5,140 bases of DNA from Pseudomonadota bacterium (GCA_022567775.1 JADFGH010000195.1:1-5140), one strand, 5' to 3'; counted from the first letter of the stretch, positions 1 to 5,140 are shown. Numbers and translations are program-made. Notes: a model not told the origin generated them from the sequence alone.

Positions 1-1
1 A

Positions 2-133
2 GGCACGACCACGGTGACTGGTGACCTCGAGATGGCGTTCGAAGATTCATGGGCACTGTTTTGTGTTCACCACTACAACCAGGATGGCTTGATCCGGTCA
101 AGATCAAAGCTCACAGACTGGATTGACACATGA
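2..133 (+). CDS. possible C-terminal end of an unrecognised gene (5' partial)
   Basis: A plus-strand frame is open from the window edge to a TGA at 131-133 and would encode about 43 residues. The composition is protein-like, with an acidic and aromatic stretch (LEMAFEDSWALFCVHHY) followed by a basic patch. I recognise no family. The other two plus frames meet stops within the first 25 bases, so this is the only plus-strand candidate here. A minus-strand frame is also open across 1-110, so coding on the plus strand is not certain. If real, the gene would converge on the thioredoxin-like gene at 195-710 with about 60 bases between their ends. I see no convincing terminator hairpin in that gap. 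Confidence 0.3.
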   Translation, partial: GTTTVTGDLEMAFEDSWALFCVHHYNQDGLIRSRSKLTDWIDT

Positions 134-194
134 GTCCACACTCCCTGTACTATCGGGTATGAGCTACTACGTTCAGGTGAGACCTCTCAGCGGC

Positions 195-710
195 TTAATT
201 CGCAGCCAGTAACAGGTCCAGCTGTTCCCGGACTTGTCCGTCCCATAATTCTGCGACAGTCTTGCCGGCAGGCAATTCGGTTGAAGCGCGCTTCCAGGCA
301 ATGTTGCCGTCACCATCGACGATCATCAGGCCGGGAATAAAATTCACGGAATATTTTTCTGCGATGACATCGCCCTCAGCGACATCGATAACAGTGAAGT
401 CCAGCTTCGCTACGTAAGCTGCGGGATCGCCAATGCCTCTTTCCTTGGCATTGATCGCTATGACATTGATCTTGTCCTCGCCGTAGTCCTTTTGAATCTG
501 CCCGAGATAGGGCATGAATGCGTTGCAGTACGGACACCAGGTGGCCCAAAAAATCATCACCGTGGGTTTGCCGTCGATCACCGAGGGAAAAGACACCTCG
601 TTGCCGGAAAAATCCATTCCAGTCCAGGTTGGCGCTGCCTGCCCCTGTTCCACAGCCTCAACCACAATGGCCCCAATCATTAAGATTGCGAGCAAGATTA
701 GTCGTCGCAT
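195..710 (-). CDS. TlpA/ResA-family thioredoxin-like protein, periplasmic
   Basis: This 171-residue protein begins with a Sec-type signal: basic MRR, a hydrophobic stretch at residues 4-20, and a possible cleavage after the alanines at 25-26. A compact thioredoxin fold follows. The active site FWATWCPYC places the redox cysteines at 59 and 62, and the conserved cis-proline is in NFIPGLMIVD (Pro126). The family carries out thiol-disulfide exchange outside the cytoplasm, reducing or oxidising client proteins such as those in cytochrome c maturation; the client here cannot be told. Length and layout fit the TlpA/ResA/AhpC-TSA group (established family knowledge). The ATG at 708-710 is preceded on the minus strand by GAGGA (plus 721-725) with a 10-base spacer, which supports this start. 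The gene is divergent from the membrane protein at 965, and nothing in the sequence ties it functionally to its neighbours. The exact client class is uncertain; the fold is not. Confidence 0.93.
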   Translation of the reverse strand: MRRLILLAILMIGAIVVEAVEQGQAAPTWTGMDFSGNEVSFPSVIDGKPTVMIFWATWCPYCNAFMPYLGQIQKDYGEDKINVIAINAKERGIGDPAAYVAKLDFTVIDVAEGDVIAEKYSVNFIPGLMIVDGDGNIAWKRASTELPAGKTVAELWDGQVREQLDLLLAAN

Positions 711-964
711 TATTTTTGCTTCCTCGGAAGTGATGCTCTCATGGCCGGCGAATCGGCAACCGGGCGTCTGTAAAGACCGCGGCGGCGAGCCTTTTATTAC
801 TCCGGCACGAATTTCGGCTTATGTTAAATGAACGGCCAGTTTTCAGTGTAAAATCCATCGGTTCGCATCGCGGGCAGCATGCCTGCCACACCCTTATATT
901 TCAAGAAATACAACAGCCGGGGATCTTCATGCGTCAACCCAGGGAAACTGCACGGTAGCGCGAT
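711..964. promoter_or_regulatory. divergent intergenic region between thioredoxin and UUP1-type genes
   Basis: This 254-base gap separates two genes transcribed away from each other, so it should hold both promoters; that is inference from gene layout. The only core elements I see are weak AT-rich -10-like words, TAAAAT at 849-854 and TATATT at 895-900, neither with a good -35 at the right distance. A short inverted repeat, GGCAG-CATGC-CTGCC, lies at 873-887 around a GCATGC palindrome and could be an operator or a small RNA hairpin. A nine-codon frame opens at ATG 929 and closes at TAG 956-958, in frame with and just ahead of the gene at 965. The AGGGAA at 941-946 is too far from 965 to act as its ribosome binding site. 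Confidence 0.35.
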
Positions 965-2485
965 ATGACCAGACGCTACGTCTACATCATCTCCGCCTTG
1001 CTGGCCGGAATCAGCCTCGCGACCTTCATTTACAAGTGGCAGGTGCTCGGCTTCCCGGTAACCCGCGATCAGCAGCAGCCGGTATGGACGATCGAGACTT
1101 CCATTCGATTCGAGGCTGGCCCGGGCTCCATCAAGGTAAATCTGCAGATACCGACGTTGACGCCGGGATTCCGGACACTCAGGGAATTCAATGTTTCCAA
1201 AGGCTATGGCTTCAGTCTCAACTACGTCAGTGGTGGGCGCGAAGCGCAATGGGCGGTGAGGCGCACGGGCGGCAGGCAGACGCTCTACTACCGGCGCGTC
1301 GTGTATGAAGATCCGGCGAGTGAGCAAATCGATACGACGCCGCCGTTCCCGCCGCCGCCGGTCATTAATGAGCCGTTACGAACAGCGGTCGAAGTCATCG
1401 TTGCAGACGTGCGGGACCGTTCTGCCGACACGGCGTCATTCACAACTGAATTACTGCGGCGCTTTAACGATCCATCACCTGGCTCGAATATCGAACTGCT
1501 GCTGGCCGACGCAAATACCTCTGCACGATTCGTTGAAACGGCTACCATCGTGCTCGCCGCGGCGAGAATTCCGGCACGCCTGATTCGCGGCGTCATTTTG
1601 CAGGACCAGCAACGGCGCGTGGACCTAACCCCCTGGCTTGAAGTGCATGATGGCGATCGGTGGCGTTATTTCAATCCCAACACCGGCGCAGAAGAGTTGC
1701 CTGACCGATACCTGATCTGGTGGCGTGGCAATCAACCGCTGGTGCGCGTCGAGGGCGGTAGCAACGTCGAGGTAAATTTCGCGGTGCAGAAGAATTTTCT
1801 CGACTCAATGTCCATCGCCGAACGGCGTGCGCAGGTAGAAGGGTCTCTGCTGGTCGACTTTTCACTTTTCAGTTTGCCAATTCAGACACAAGCCGTATAC
1901 AGCGTCTTGCTGATGATACCGATCGGCGCACTGATCATGGTTGTCATGCGCAACATAATCGGCATTGACGCCTTCGGCACTTTTATGCCGGTGCTAATAG
2001 CACTGTCATTTCGAGAAACGCGACTCCTGTGGGGAATCGTTCTATTCACGTTGCTGGTCACTCTCGGACTGAGCATTCGTTTTTTGCTTGAACGGCTGCG
2101 TTTGTTGCTGGTGCCGAGACTTGGCGCCGTGCTGATTGTTGTTGTCATTTTGATGCTCGTGATCAGCGTTGTGTCGCACAAGCTGGGTCTTGAGACCGGT
2201 TTGTCAGTTGCACTTTTTCCAATGGTCATTATCGTAATGACTATCGAACGTATGTCCGTGGTTTGGGAAGAGCGTGGTGCGGGCGACGCGATAAGAGCCG
2301 GTCTTGGCAGTCTGCTCGTCGCTGCCGTCGCCTATCTCGCGATGGGCATGGACTGGCTCGAGCACTTGATTTTTGCGTTTCCGGAACTATTGCTGTTCGT
2401 GCTTGCGGTGGTTCTCTTGCTCGGGCGTTACACGGGGTACCGCCTTACCGAACTGCGCCGCTTCAGACCAATTGTAGGTGATTAG
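965..2485 (+). CDS. UUP1-type membrane protein: inactive transglutaminase fused to seven TM helices
   Basis: This 506-residue inner-membrane protein has three parts. An N-terminal anchor helix spans about residues 5-24. A large extracytoplasmic region runs to about 302 and includes a transglutaminase-like core at roughly 175-245. The C-terminal part, about 310-490, has some seven hydrophobic segments. This matches the architecture of Pfam PF14400 plus PF14402 (inactive transglutaminase and its 7TM partner), from family knowledge. The core keeps the scaffold IPARLIRG (202-209) and WLEV (224-227) but lacks the catalytic residues: no cysteine at the helix around 183-192, threonine-proline where histidine is expected (222-223), and asparagine in FNPNTG at 237 where aspartate is expected. 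It is therefore probably a binding or sensing domain, not an enzyme. The ATG at 965 is the first start after an in-frame TAG at 956-958, and the ribosome binding site is weak. The 3' end overlaps the ATP-grasp gene by 8 bases, indicating co-translation. No substrate is established from the sequence. Confidence 0.9.
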   Translation: MTRRYVYIISALLAGISLATFIYKWQVLGFPVTRDQQQPVWTIETSIRFEAGPGSIKVNLQIPTLTPGFRTLREFNVSKGYGFSLNYVSGGREAQWAVRRTGGRQTLYYRRVVYEDPASEQIDTTPPFPPPPVINEPLRTAVEVIVADVRDRSADTASFTTELLRRFNDPSPGSNIELLLADANTSARFVETATIVLAAARIPARLIRGVILQDQQRRVDLTPWLEVHDGDRWRYFNPNTGAEELPDRYLIWWRGNQPLVRVEGGSNVEVNFAVQKNFLDSMSIAERRAQVEGSLLVDFSLFSLPIQTQAVYSVLLMIPIGALIMVVMRNIIGIDAFGTFMPVLIALSFRETRLLWGIVLFTLLVTLGLSIRFLLERLRLLLVPRLGAVLIVVVILMLVISVVSHKLGLETGLSVALFPMVIIVMTIERMSVVWEERGAGDAIRAGLGSLLVAAVAYLAMGMDWLEHLIFAFPELLLFVLAVVLLLGRYTGYRLTELRRFRPIVGD

Positions 2486-3470
2486 CATAATTGCGGGAAA
2501 ACATCTTGCGGCAGCGGGGGTTCTGGGCCTGAACAGGCGTAATGTCGACTTCATCATGCGGCTGAACCCGCGACGGCTTTACCCGCGTGTCGATGACAAA
2601 CTGATCACGAAGCAACTGGCGCTCGACGCAGGTATGGCAGTGCCTGAACTTTACGGTGTTATCAGTCACCAGGCGGATGTTCGTCGACTGTCGGAGATCA
2701 CGGGCGAGCGTGAGAGTTTCGTTATCAAGCCCGCGCGCGGCAGTGGTGGCGACGGGATCGTCGTCATTACCGGTCGCAGCCACAGAAAGCGGCGAAGTTA
2801 CCGGCTTGCCAGTGGCATGCTCATCTCCGAATCCGAACTGATGCACCACATATCAAACATCGTTAGCGGGCAGTACAGCCTGAGCGGTAGCCCGGATTCC
2901 ACGCTGATCGAGTATTGCGTCAAATTCGATCCCATGTTTGCGGAGGTCAGCTACCAGGGAGTCCCTGATATACGCGTGATCGTGTATCGCGGCTATCCGA
3001 TCATGGCGATGGTACGACTGCCGACACGGAGTTCCGATGGCAAAGCGAACCTGCATCGGGGCGCGGTCGGGGCAGGTATCGACATCAGTTCCGGAGAAAC
3101 GCTGACCGGTGTTCTCGGCGATGATGTCGTCGAAGATCACCCGGATACTGGTGCCTTGATTGCCGGACTGTATATTCCGCACTGGGATTTCATTTTGCAG
3201 TCCGCGGCGCGCGGCCTGGAGGTGACCGGCCTTGGCTATCTCGGTGTCGATATCGTCATCGATCGCGACCGCGGGCCGCTCATACTGGAAATGAACGCAA
3301 GGCCCGGGCTCAACATCCAGATCGCCAACTGCAGCGGCCTGTCCAGCCGTCTCAATCGTGTTGACGAAATATTCGATCCAAAGGCCGATGCCGCCCGGCG
3401 GGCAGAAGTCTGCCGGCAGGAATTCCCGGCGCAGCGGCAAACCGCCCTGCCGCTGGATATGGAGCATTGA
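2478..3470 (+). CDS. RimK-related ATP-grasp ligase (alpha-L-glutamate ligase-like)
   Basis: This 330-residue predicted cytoplasmic enzyme has the ATP-grasp fold. It would activate a carboxylate with ATP and join it to an amine, as RimK-type ligases do when adding glutamate; its actual substrates are unknown. The N-terminus GVLGLNRRN (14-22) and VDDKLITKQ (38-46) resembles the family NCBI calls alpha-L-glutamate ligase-like (TIGR02291). Visible motifs are the nucleotide-binding lysine in FVIKPARGSGGDG (Lys84, glycine loop 88-93), DIRVIVY (164-170), HRGAVGAG (193-200), Asp258 in GVDIVID, and the metal-binding ending EMNARPGLN with Glu271 and Asn273. All core residues appear intact. The GTG start lies within the last codons of the upstream gene (8-base overlap) and no strong Shine-Dalgarno is seen, which points to translational coupling. 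The first in-frame ATG, at 2556, would remove the conserved LNRRN region. The length is about normal for the family. Confidence 0.9.
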   Translation: MISIIAGKHLAAAGVLGLNRRNVDFIMRLNPRRLYPRVDDKLITKQLALDAGMAVPELYGVISHQADVRRLSEITGERESFVIKPARGSGGDGIVVITGRSHRKRRSYRLASGMLISESELMHHISNIVSGQYSLSGSPDSTLIEYCVKFDPMFAEVSYQGVPDIRVIVYRGYPIMAMVRLPTRSSDGKANLHRGAVGAGIDISSGETLTGVLGDDVVEDHPDTGALIAGLYIPHWDFILQSAARGLEVTGLGYLGVDIVIDRDRGPLILEMNARPGLNIQIANCSGLSSRLNRVDEIFDPKADAARRAEVCRQEFPAQRQTALPLDMEH

Positions 3471-3477
3471 ATAAGAC

Positions 3478-3497
3478 GCTGATGCGGTATCCTCAGC
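3478..3497. repeat. short inverted repeat downstream of the ATP-grasp gene
   Basis: GCTGA at 3478-3482 and TCAGC at 3493-3497 can pair around a 10-base loop; an alternative pairing uses GAT and ATC inside the loop. There is no T tract, so it is not a convincing intrinsic terminator, and transcription may well continue into the next gene. It sits just before the ATG at 3499 and could affect ribosome access to that region. Confidence 0.25.
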
Positions 3498-3498
3498 A

Positions 3499-3573
3499 AT
3501 GATCGCCCAGGCTTTCGCCCGGTTCCGCCCAGTATCAGCGGACTTTGCACGACCCGGAGGATTCGCTGATTAA
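3499..3573 (+). CDS. possible 24-codon leader peptide overlapping the next gene
   Basis: An ATG at 3499 opens a 24-residue frame (MIAQAFARFRPVSADFARPG and four more residues) that ends at TAA 3571-3573. The stop falls beside the CTG and ATT codons that could start the membrane protein, and just after the GGAGG at 3556-3560. This is the arrangement expected of a coupled leader. It could equally be chance or the remnant of the true N-terminus if a base is missing here. No Shine-Dalgarno precedes it. Confidence 0.18.
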   Translation: MIAQAFARFRPVSADFARPGGFAD

Positions 3574-4075
3574 CGAACTTCCCGAGCATAAGCAACCCAG
3601 GACGTCTGGCAACGTCATCATTGCCAGCGGGGCTGTCATTGCAGTGCTGCTCGGGATCCCAGGTCTGTTTATCGGTTTATTTGCTGCGGTCGGCGTCATC
3701 AGCGGCGACAAGCTGATCGCCGGTTCGCTGGGCGCACTCTGGGCTTACCTGGCGGTGGCAGGCGCCTACGAATTAAATCGCAGAAAGTTCGACTGGGATC
3801 GCGGCCGGCAATACAGCGATCGTCATTTGCTGGCCGGGACCATTGCGGTCTCTGCCGGACTCGCAATCAGTGGCGCCATGCATGAAACCATGCCTGGATT
3901 GGCGGTGATTCCAGCACTGTCTGCGATACTTCAGGCGAATGACGGTCACGAGAAAAAGTATCTGTCCGTCATCCACAGCGCGTTCCTGATTGTCGGGCTG
4001 AGTATCGCCATCTGGTTCTACAGAAACGGCGTGATTGGCACGTTGTGGCTCGAAAGGGTTGAGGCCTGGCCCTAA
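3545..4075 (+). CDS. four-helix membrane protein of unknown function
   Basis: I do not recognise this protein. From the TTG at 3545 it has 176 residues. A short polar N-terminus is followed by four likely membrane segments at about 22-52 (long, glycine-rich), 56-76, 93-112 and 141-165. A charged loop with Arg-Arg-Lys and Asp-Arg-Gly-Arg lies between helices two and three, a shorter hydrophobic stretch lies near 114-128, and the tail is short. It lies 74 bases after the ATP-grasp gene on the same strand, so it may belong to the same transcript and act with the UUP1-type protein at the membrane (inference). The start is uncertain. An in-frame TGA at 3500-3502 limits extension, and the TTG has no ribosome binding site. 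A clean GGAGG at 3556-3560 sits 5 bases before an in-frame CTG (3566) and 8 before an ATT (3569). Translation from 3566 would give 169 residues and lose no helix. Confidence 0.7.
   Translation: MHDPEDSLINELPEHKQPRTSGNVIIASGAVIAVLLGIPGLFIGLFAAVGVISGDKLIAGSLGALWAYLAVAGAYELNRRKFDWDRGRQYSDRHLLAGTIAVSAGLAISGAMHETMPGLAVIPALSAILQANDGHEKKYLSVIHSAFLIVGLSIAIWFYRNGVIGTLWLERVEAWP
3556..3560 (+). promoter_or_regulatory. Shine-Dalgarno GGAGG inside the annotated frame, pointing to CTG/ATT start
   Basis: GGAGG is the best ribosome binding site for the membrane protein, but it lies 9 bases downstream of the TTG start. Its normal spacing is to CTG 3566 (5 bases) or ATT 3569 (8 bases). Either would be a rare initiator; alternatively the sequence has an error here. 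Confidence 0.4.
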
Positions 4076-4079
4076 TTTC

Positions 4080-4108
4080 TTGCGATGCAGGGAGGCGCAG
4101 ACTAAAGT
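4080..4108 (+). promoter_or_regulatory. candidate sigma-70-type promoter for the PQQ dehydrogenase gene
   Basis: TTGCGA (4080-4085) and TAAAGT (4103-4108) are separated by 17 bases. Each matches the sigma-70 consensus at 4 of 6 positions. They lie about 60 bases ahead of the dehydrogenase start, in the only non-coding gap before it. The spacing is ideal but the hexamers are mediocre, so this is a candidate only. Confidence 0.3.
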
Positions 4109-4153
4109 TTCAGGATCAACTGGCTGACACACAAATCCAGCAACAGAATAATT

Positions 4154-4161
4154 GAGGGGAG
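4154..4161 (+). promoter_or_regulatory. strong ribosome binding site for the PQQ dehydrogenase gene
   Basis: GAGGGGAG, a purine-rich word complementary to the 16S rRNA tail, ends 4 bases before the ATG at 4166. It fixes that start and is the strongest ribosome binding site in the window. Confidence 0.75.
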
Positions 4162-4165
4162 CAAC

Positions 4166-4717
4166 ATGGAAATTCGTCGTGCGGCATGCGCCGAAACTTT
4201 GATCCTGCTGTGGGTAATGGTCGTGGCAGCGGGATGCCAGCGGCAGGATATGCCGGGGCCCACAGTTGTTGAGACTGAGGCGCAGCCTGCAACTACGGGA
4301 CTCGCCTGGGTTGACGCAAATCGCATCGGCAACGCCGATGCCGAACCGCAGAACTGGCTCGCGCATGGCCGGACCTGGTCCGAACAACGATATAGCCCGC
4401 TAGCCGATATCAACGAGTCCAACATAGGTGATCTCGGACTTACCTGGTATTTCGATCTCGATACTGCGCGCGGTCAGCAGGCATCACCCATCGTTGTCGA
4501 TGGCGTCATGTACACAACCAGTGCCTGGAGCAAGGTGCAGGTGCTCGATGCAGCGACCGGCCAGCTCAAGTGGCAATTCGATCCCGAAGTGTCGAGAGCA
4601 TGGGACGTCAAGACCTGTTGCGGTGTGCAAAACCGCGGAGCTGCCCTCTGGAAAGGCCGCGTGTACGTCGGCACCATCGATGAAGTCGTCGAAAAAGCAA
4701 AAGCAATGGAAGCGTAG
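4166..4717 (+). CDS. PQQ-dependent alcohol dehydrogenase N-terminus fused in frame to the AtpD C-terminal tail (chimeric, truncated)
   Basis: Residues 1-24 form a signal with a lipobox-like end, VVAAGC (Cys24), suggesting export and perhaps lipid anchoring. Residues about 48-172 are the start of a methanol/ethanol-type quinoprotein dehydrogenase beta-propeller: VDANRIGNADAEP, NWLAHGRTWSEQRYSPL, ARGQQASPIVVDGVMYTTSAWSKV, LDAATGQLKW and the adjacent cysteines 151-152 that form the family's vicinal disulfide. Full enzymes of this family are roughly 550-700 residues and oxidise alcohols in the periplasm, passing electrons to cytochrome c. Here the propeller stops at VYVGTID (166-172), where DG and further propeller blades are expected. 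The frame instead reads EVVEKAKAMEA and ends, which is the usual close of the ATP synthase beta subunit. Most propeller blades and the PQQ/calcium site residues they carry are missing, so the product cannot be an active dehydrogenase. The junction is either a rearrangement or an assembly error. Confidence 0.85.
   Translation: MEIRRAACAETLILLWVMVVAAGCQRQDMPGPTVVETEAQPATTGLAWVDANRIGNADAEPQNWLAHGRTWSEQRYSPLADINESNIGDLGLTWYFDLDTARGQQASPIVVDGVMYTTSAWSKVQVLDAATGQLKWQFDPEVSRAWDVKTCCGVQNRGAALWKGRVYVGTIDEVVEKAKAMEA
4667..4717 (+). pseudogene. atpD: 3' end of F1 ATP synthase beta subunit gene (fragment)
   Basis: The last 16 codons before the TAG read VGTIDEVVEKAKAMEA, closely resembling the standard AtpD C-terminus (E. 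coli ends in VGSIEEAVEKAKKL). The next gene downstream is atpC, exactly as in the usual atpA-G-D-C order, which makes this assignment strong despite its shortness. The rest of atpD is absent, replaced by the dehydrogenase sequence. The codons for VGTID, 4667-4681, can be assigned to either parent, so the break lies within them. Confidence 0.75.
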
Positions 4718-4726
4718 CAAATTCCA

Positions 4727-4754
4727 GGTAGCAGGCAGCAGGTAGCAGGTAGCA
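4727..4754 (+). repeat. heptamer tandem repeat (GGTAGCA, four copies)
   Basis: Four head-to-tail 7-base units occupy the atpD-atpC gap: GGTAGCA at 4727, GGCAGCA at 4734 (one T to C change), GGTAGCA at 4741 and GGTAGCA at 4748, followed by a partial GG. Being out of step with codons, it changes frame with each unit. It is probably a slippage-prone intergenic repeat; no function is visible. Confidence 0.85.
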
Positions 4755-4795
4755 GGAACTGCAAGGCATGGTTCGAAGTGAAGAATAAAAAGTAC

Positions 4796-4814
4796 GGCCA
4801 CGGCGTGCCGTGCC
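4796..4814. repeat. GC-rich hairpin between atpD tail and atpC
   Basis: CACGG (4799-4803) and CCGTG (4808-4812) pair around CGTG, extended by GG (4796-4797) with CC (4813-4814) across a one-base bulge. Read on the minus strand it is followed, after four bases, by a run of five T (plus AAAAA within 4786-4791), which resembles an intrinsic terminator for minus-strand transcription. On the plus strand no T run follows, so it should not stop atpD-to-atpC read-through. Confidence 0.45.
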
Positions 4815-4863
4815 CTGATAGTGATAAACGGAAAAACTTCGTATGCAGTAATGACAAAAAATC

Positions 4864-5140
4864 ATGGAAGCCGCTGACGATAAAAAAGTCCGATGCAACT
4901 TGATCTCCCCCGAACGCCCGCTGTTTGAGGGCGAAGTGGACCACGTGGTCTTCGCCACCAAGAACGGCGAAAACGCGGTATTCCCCCTCCATGCTCCCAT
5001 GGTGGCGCTGCTCGGCATCGGCCAGGTGCGATTGATTCAGGGAGGTGAGACGACCCGGTTCGCCATCCGCGGCGGCTTCGTTCAGGTCTTGGACAATCAA
5101 GTCGACCTCCTCGTCGACACGGCTCTCACTCCGGACGAAG
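4864..5140 (+). CDS. atpC: F1F0 ATP synthase epsilon subunit (3' partial)
   Basis: The first 92 residues are visible before the window ends; full epsilon subunits are about 130-140. The N-terminal beta-sandwich domain is clear: LISPERPLFEGEVDHVVFAT (13-32), NAVFPLHAPMVALLGIGQVRL (37-58, equivalent to the family's GILPGHAPL) and RFAIRGGFVQVLDNQVDLLVDTA (66-88). The subunit belongs to the central stalk of F1, contacts gamma and the c-ring, and can inhibit ATP hydrolysis. An in-frame TGA at 4852-4854 makes ATG 4864 the first possible start. No Shine-Dalgarno precedes it, only A-rich sequence. The gene lies 146 bases after the atpD tail, an unusually wide gap for this pair. The helical C-terminal domain is beyond the window. 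Confidence 0.9.
   Translation, partial: MEAADDKKVRCNLISPERPLFEGEVDHVVFATKNGENAVFPLHAPMVALLGIGQVRLIQGGETTRFAIRGGFVQVLDNQVDLLVDTALTPDE

Noticed and set aside
134..194. Possible bidirectional terminator between the edge frame and the thioredoxin gene
   Set aside because: Only a 4-base stem (AGGT-GAG-ACCT) and a 3-base CCC/GGG pairing are present, with no T tract.
929..958. Nine-codon leader peptide ahead of the UUP1-type gene
   Set aside because: It is too short and has no attenuator-like structure or biased codons; an in-frame TAG at 956-958 ends it, and it is likely chance.
824..1327. 167-codon minus-strand frame overlapping the start of the UUP1-type gene
   Set aside because: It is antisense to well-supported coding sequence, has low-complexity arginine/alanine-rich content, and shows no recognisable domain.
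2853..3467. 204-codon minus-strand frame opposite the ATP-grasp gene
   Set aside because: The plus frame has complete ATP-grasp motifs across the same bases; the antisense frame is a by-product of high-GC codon use.
3773..4387. 204-codon minus-strand frame spanning the membrane protein end, the gap and the dehydrogenase start
   Set aside because: It crosses two supported plus-strand genes and a strong ribosome binding site, and its translation shows no domain.
4166..4717. A genuine new bifunctional dehydrogenase/ATP synthase fusion protein
   Set aside because: Only about a dozen AtpD-specific residues are present and most of the dehydrogenase propeller is missing, so no plausible joint function exists; truncation or mis-joining explains it better.
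4474..5100. 208-codon minus-strand frame across the dehydrogenase-AtpD junction and atpC
   Set aside because: It is antisense to atpC and the dehydrogenase; its LLPATCCLLPG stretch is simply the translated heptamer repeat.

Overview
The window looks like a piece of a proteobacterial genome, most likely a gammaproteobacterium. The evidence is a periplasmic TlpA/ResA-type thioredoxin, a membrane-anchored inactive transglutaminase fused to seven membrane helices (UUP1 type) coupled to a RimK-related ATP-grasp ligase, and the start of a methanol/ethanol-type PQQ alcohol dehydrogenase. No rRNA, tRNA, CRISPR array or transposase was found.

Layout. Positions 1-133 hold an open plus-strand frame that may be the tail of an unrecognised gene. 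At 195-710, on the minus strand, lies a secreted thioredoxin-fold protein with a CPYC active site. A 254-base divergent intergenic region follows. From 965 the plus strand carries the UUP1-type membrane protein (965-2485), which overlaps by 8 bases the ATP-grasp ligase (GTG start, 2478-3470). A small four-helix membrane protein of unknown function (about 3545-4075) comes next; its start is non-standard, with a good ribosome binding site lying inside the predicted reading frame. The UUP1 and ATP-grasp genes form a recognised amidoligase-type module. A retropepsin-like zinc-protease partner (PF05618), often found with such modules, is absent from this window.

The right end holds the most notable feature. 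At 4166 a PQQ alcohol dehydrogenase begins with a strong Shine-Dalgarno and a lipoprotein-like signal. After about 170 residues, at the sequence VGTID, its frame runs directly into what reads as the last residues of the F1 ATP synthase beta subunit (AtpD) and stops. After 146 bases containing a heptamer tandem repeat and a hairpin comes ATP synthase epsilon (atpC), cut by the window edge. Everything after about 4667-4682 therefore appears to belong to an atp operon rather than to the dehydrogenase locus. Either a rearrangement at a short stretch of identity joined the two loci, or, more simply, a (meta)genome assembly joined them on a short shared word. The sequence alone cannot decide between these, so gene-neighbourhood conclusions should not be carried across this seam.
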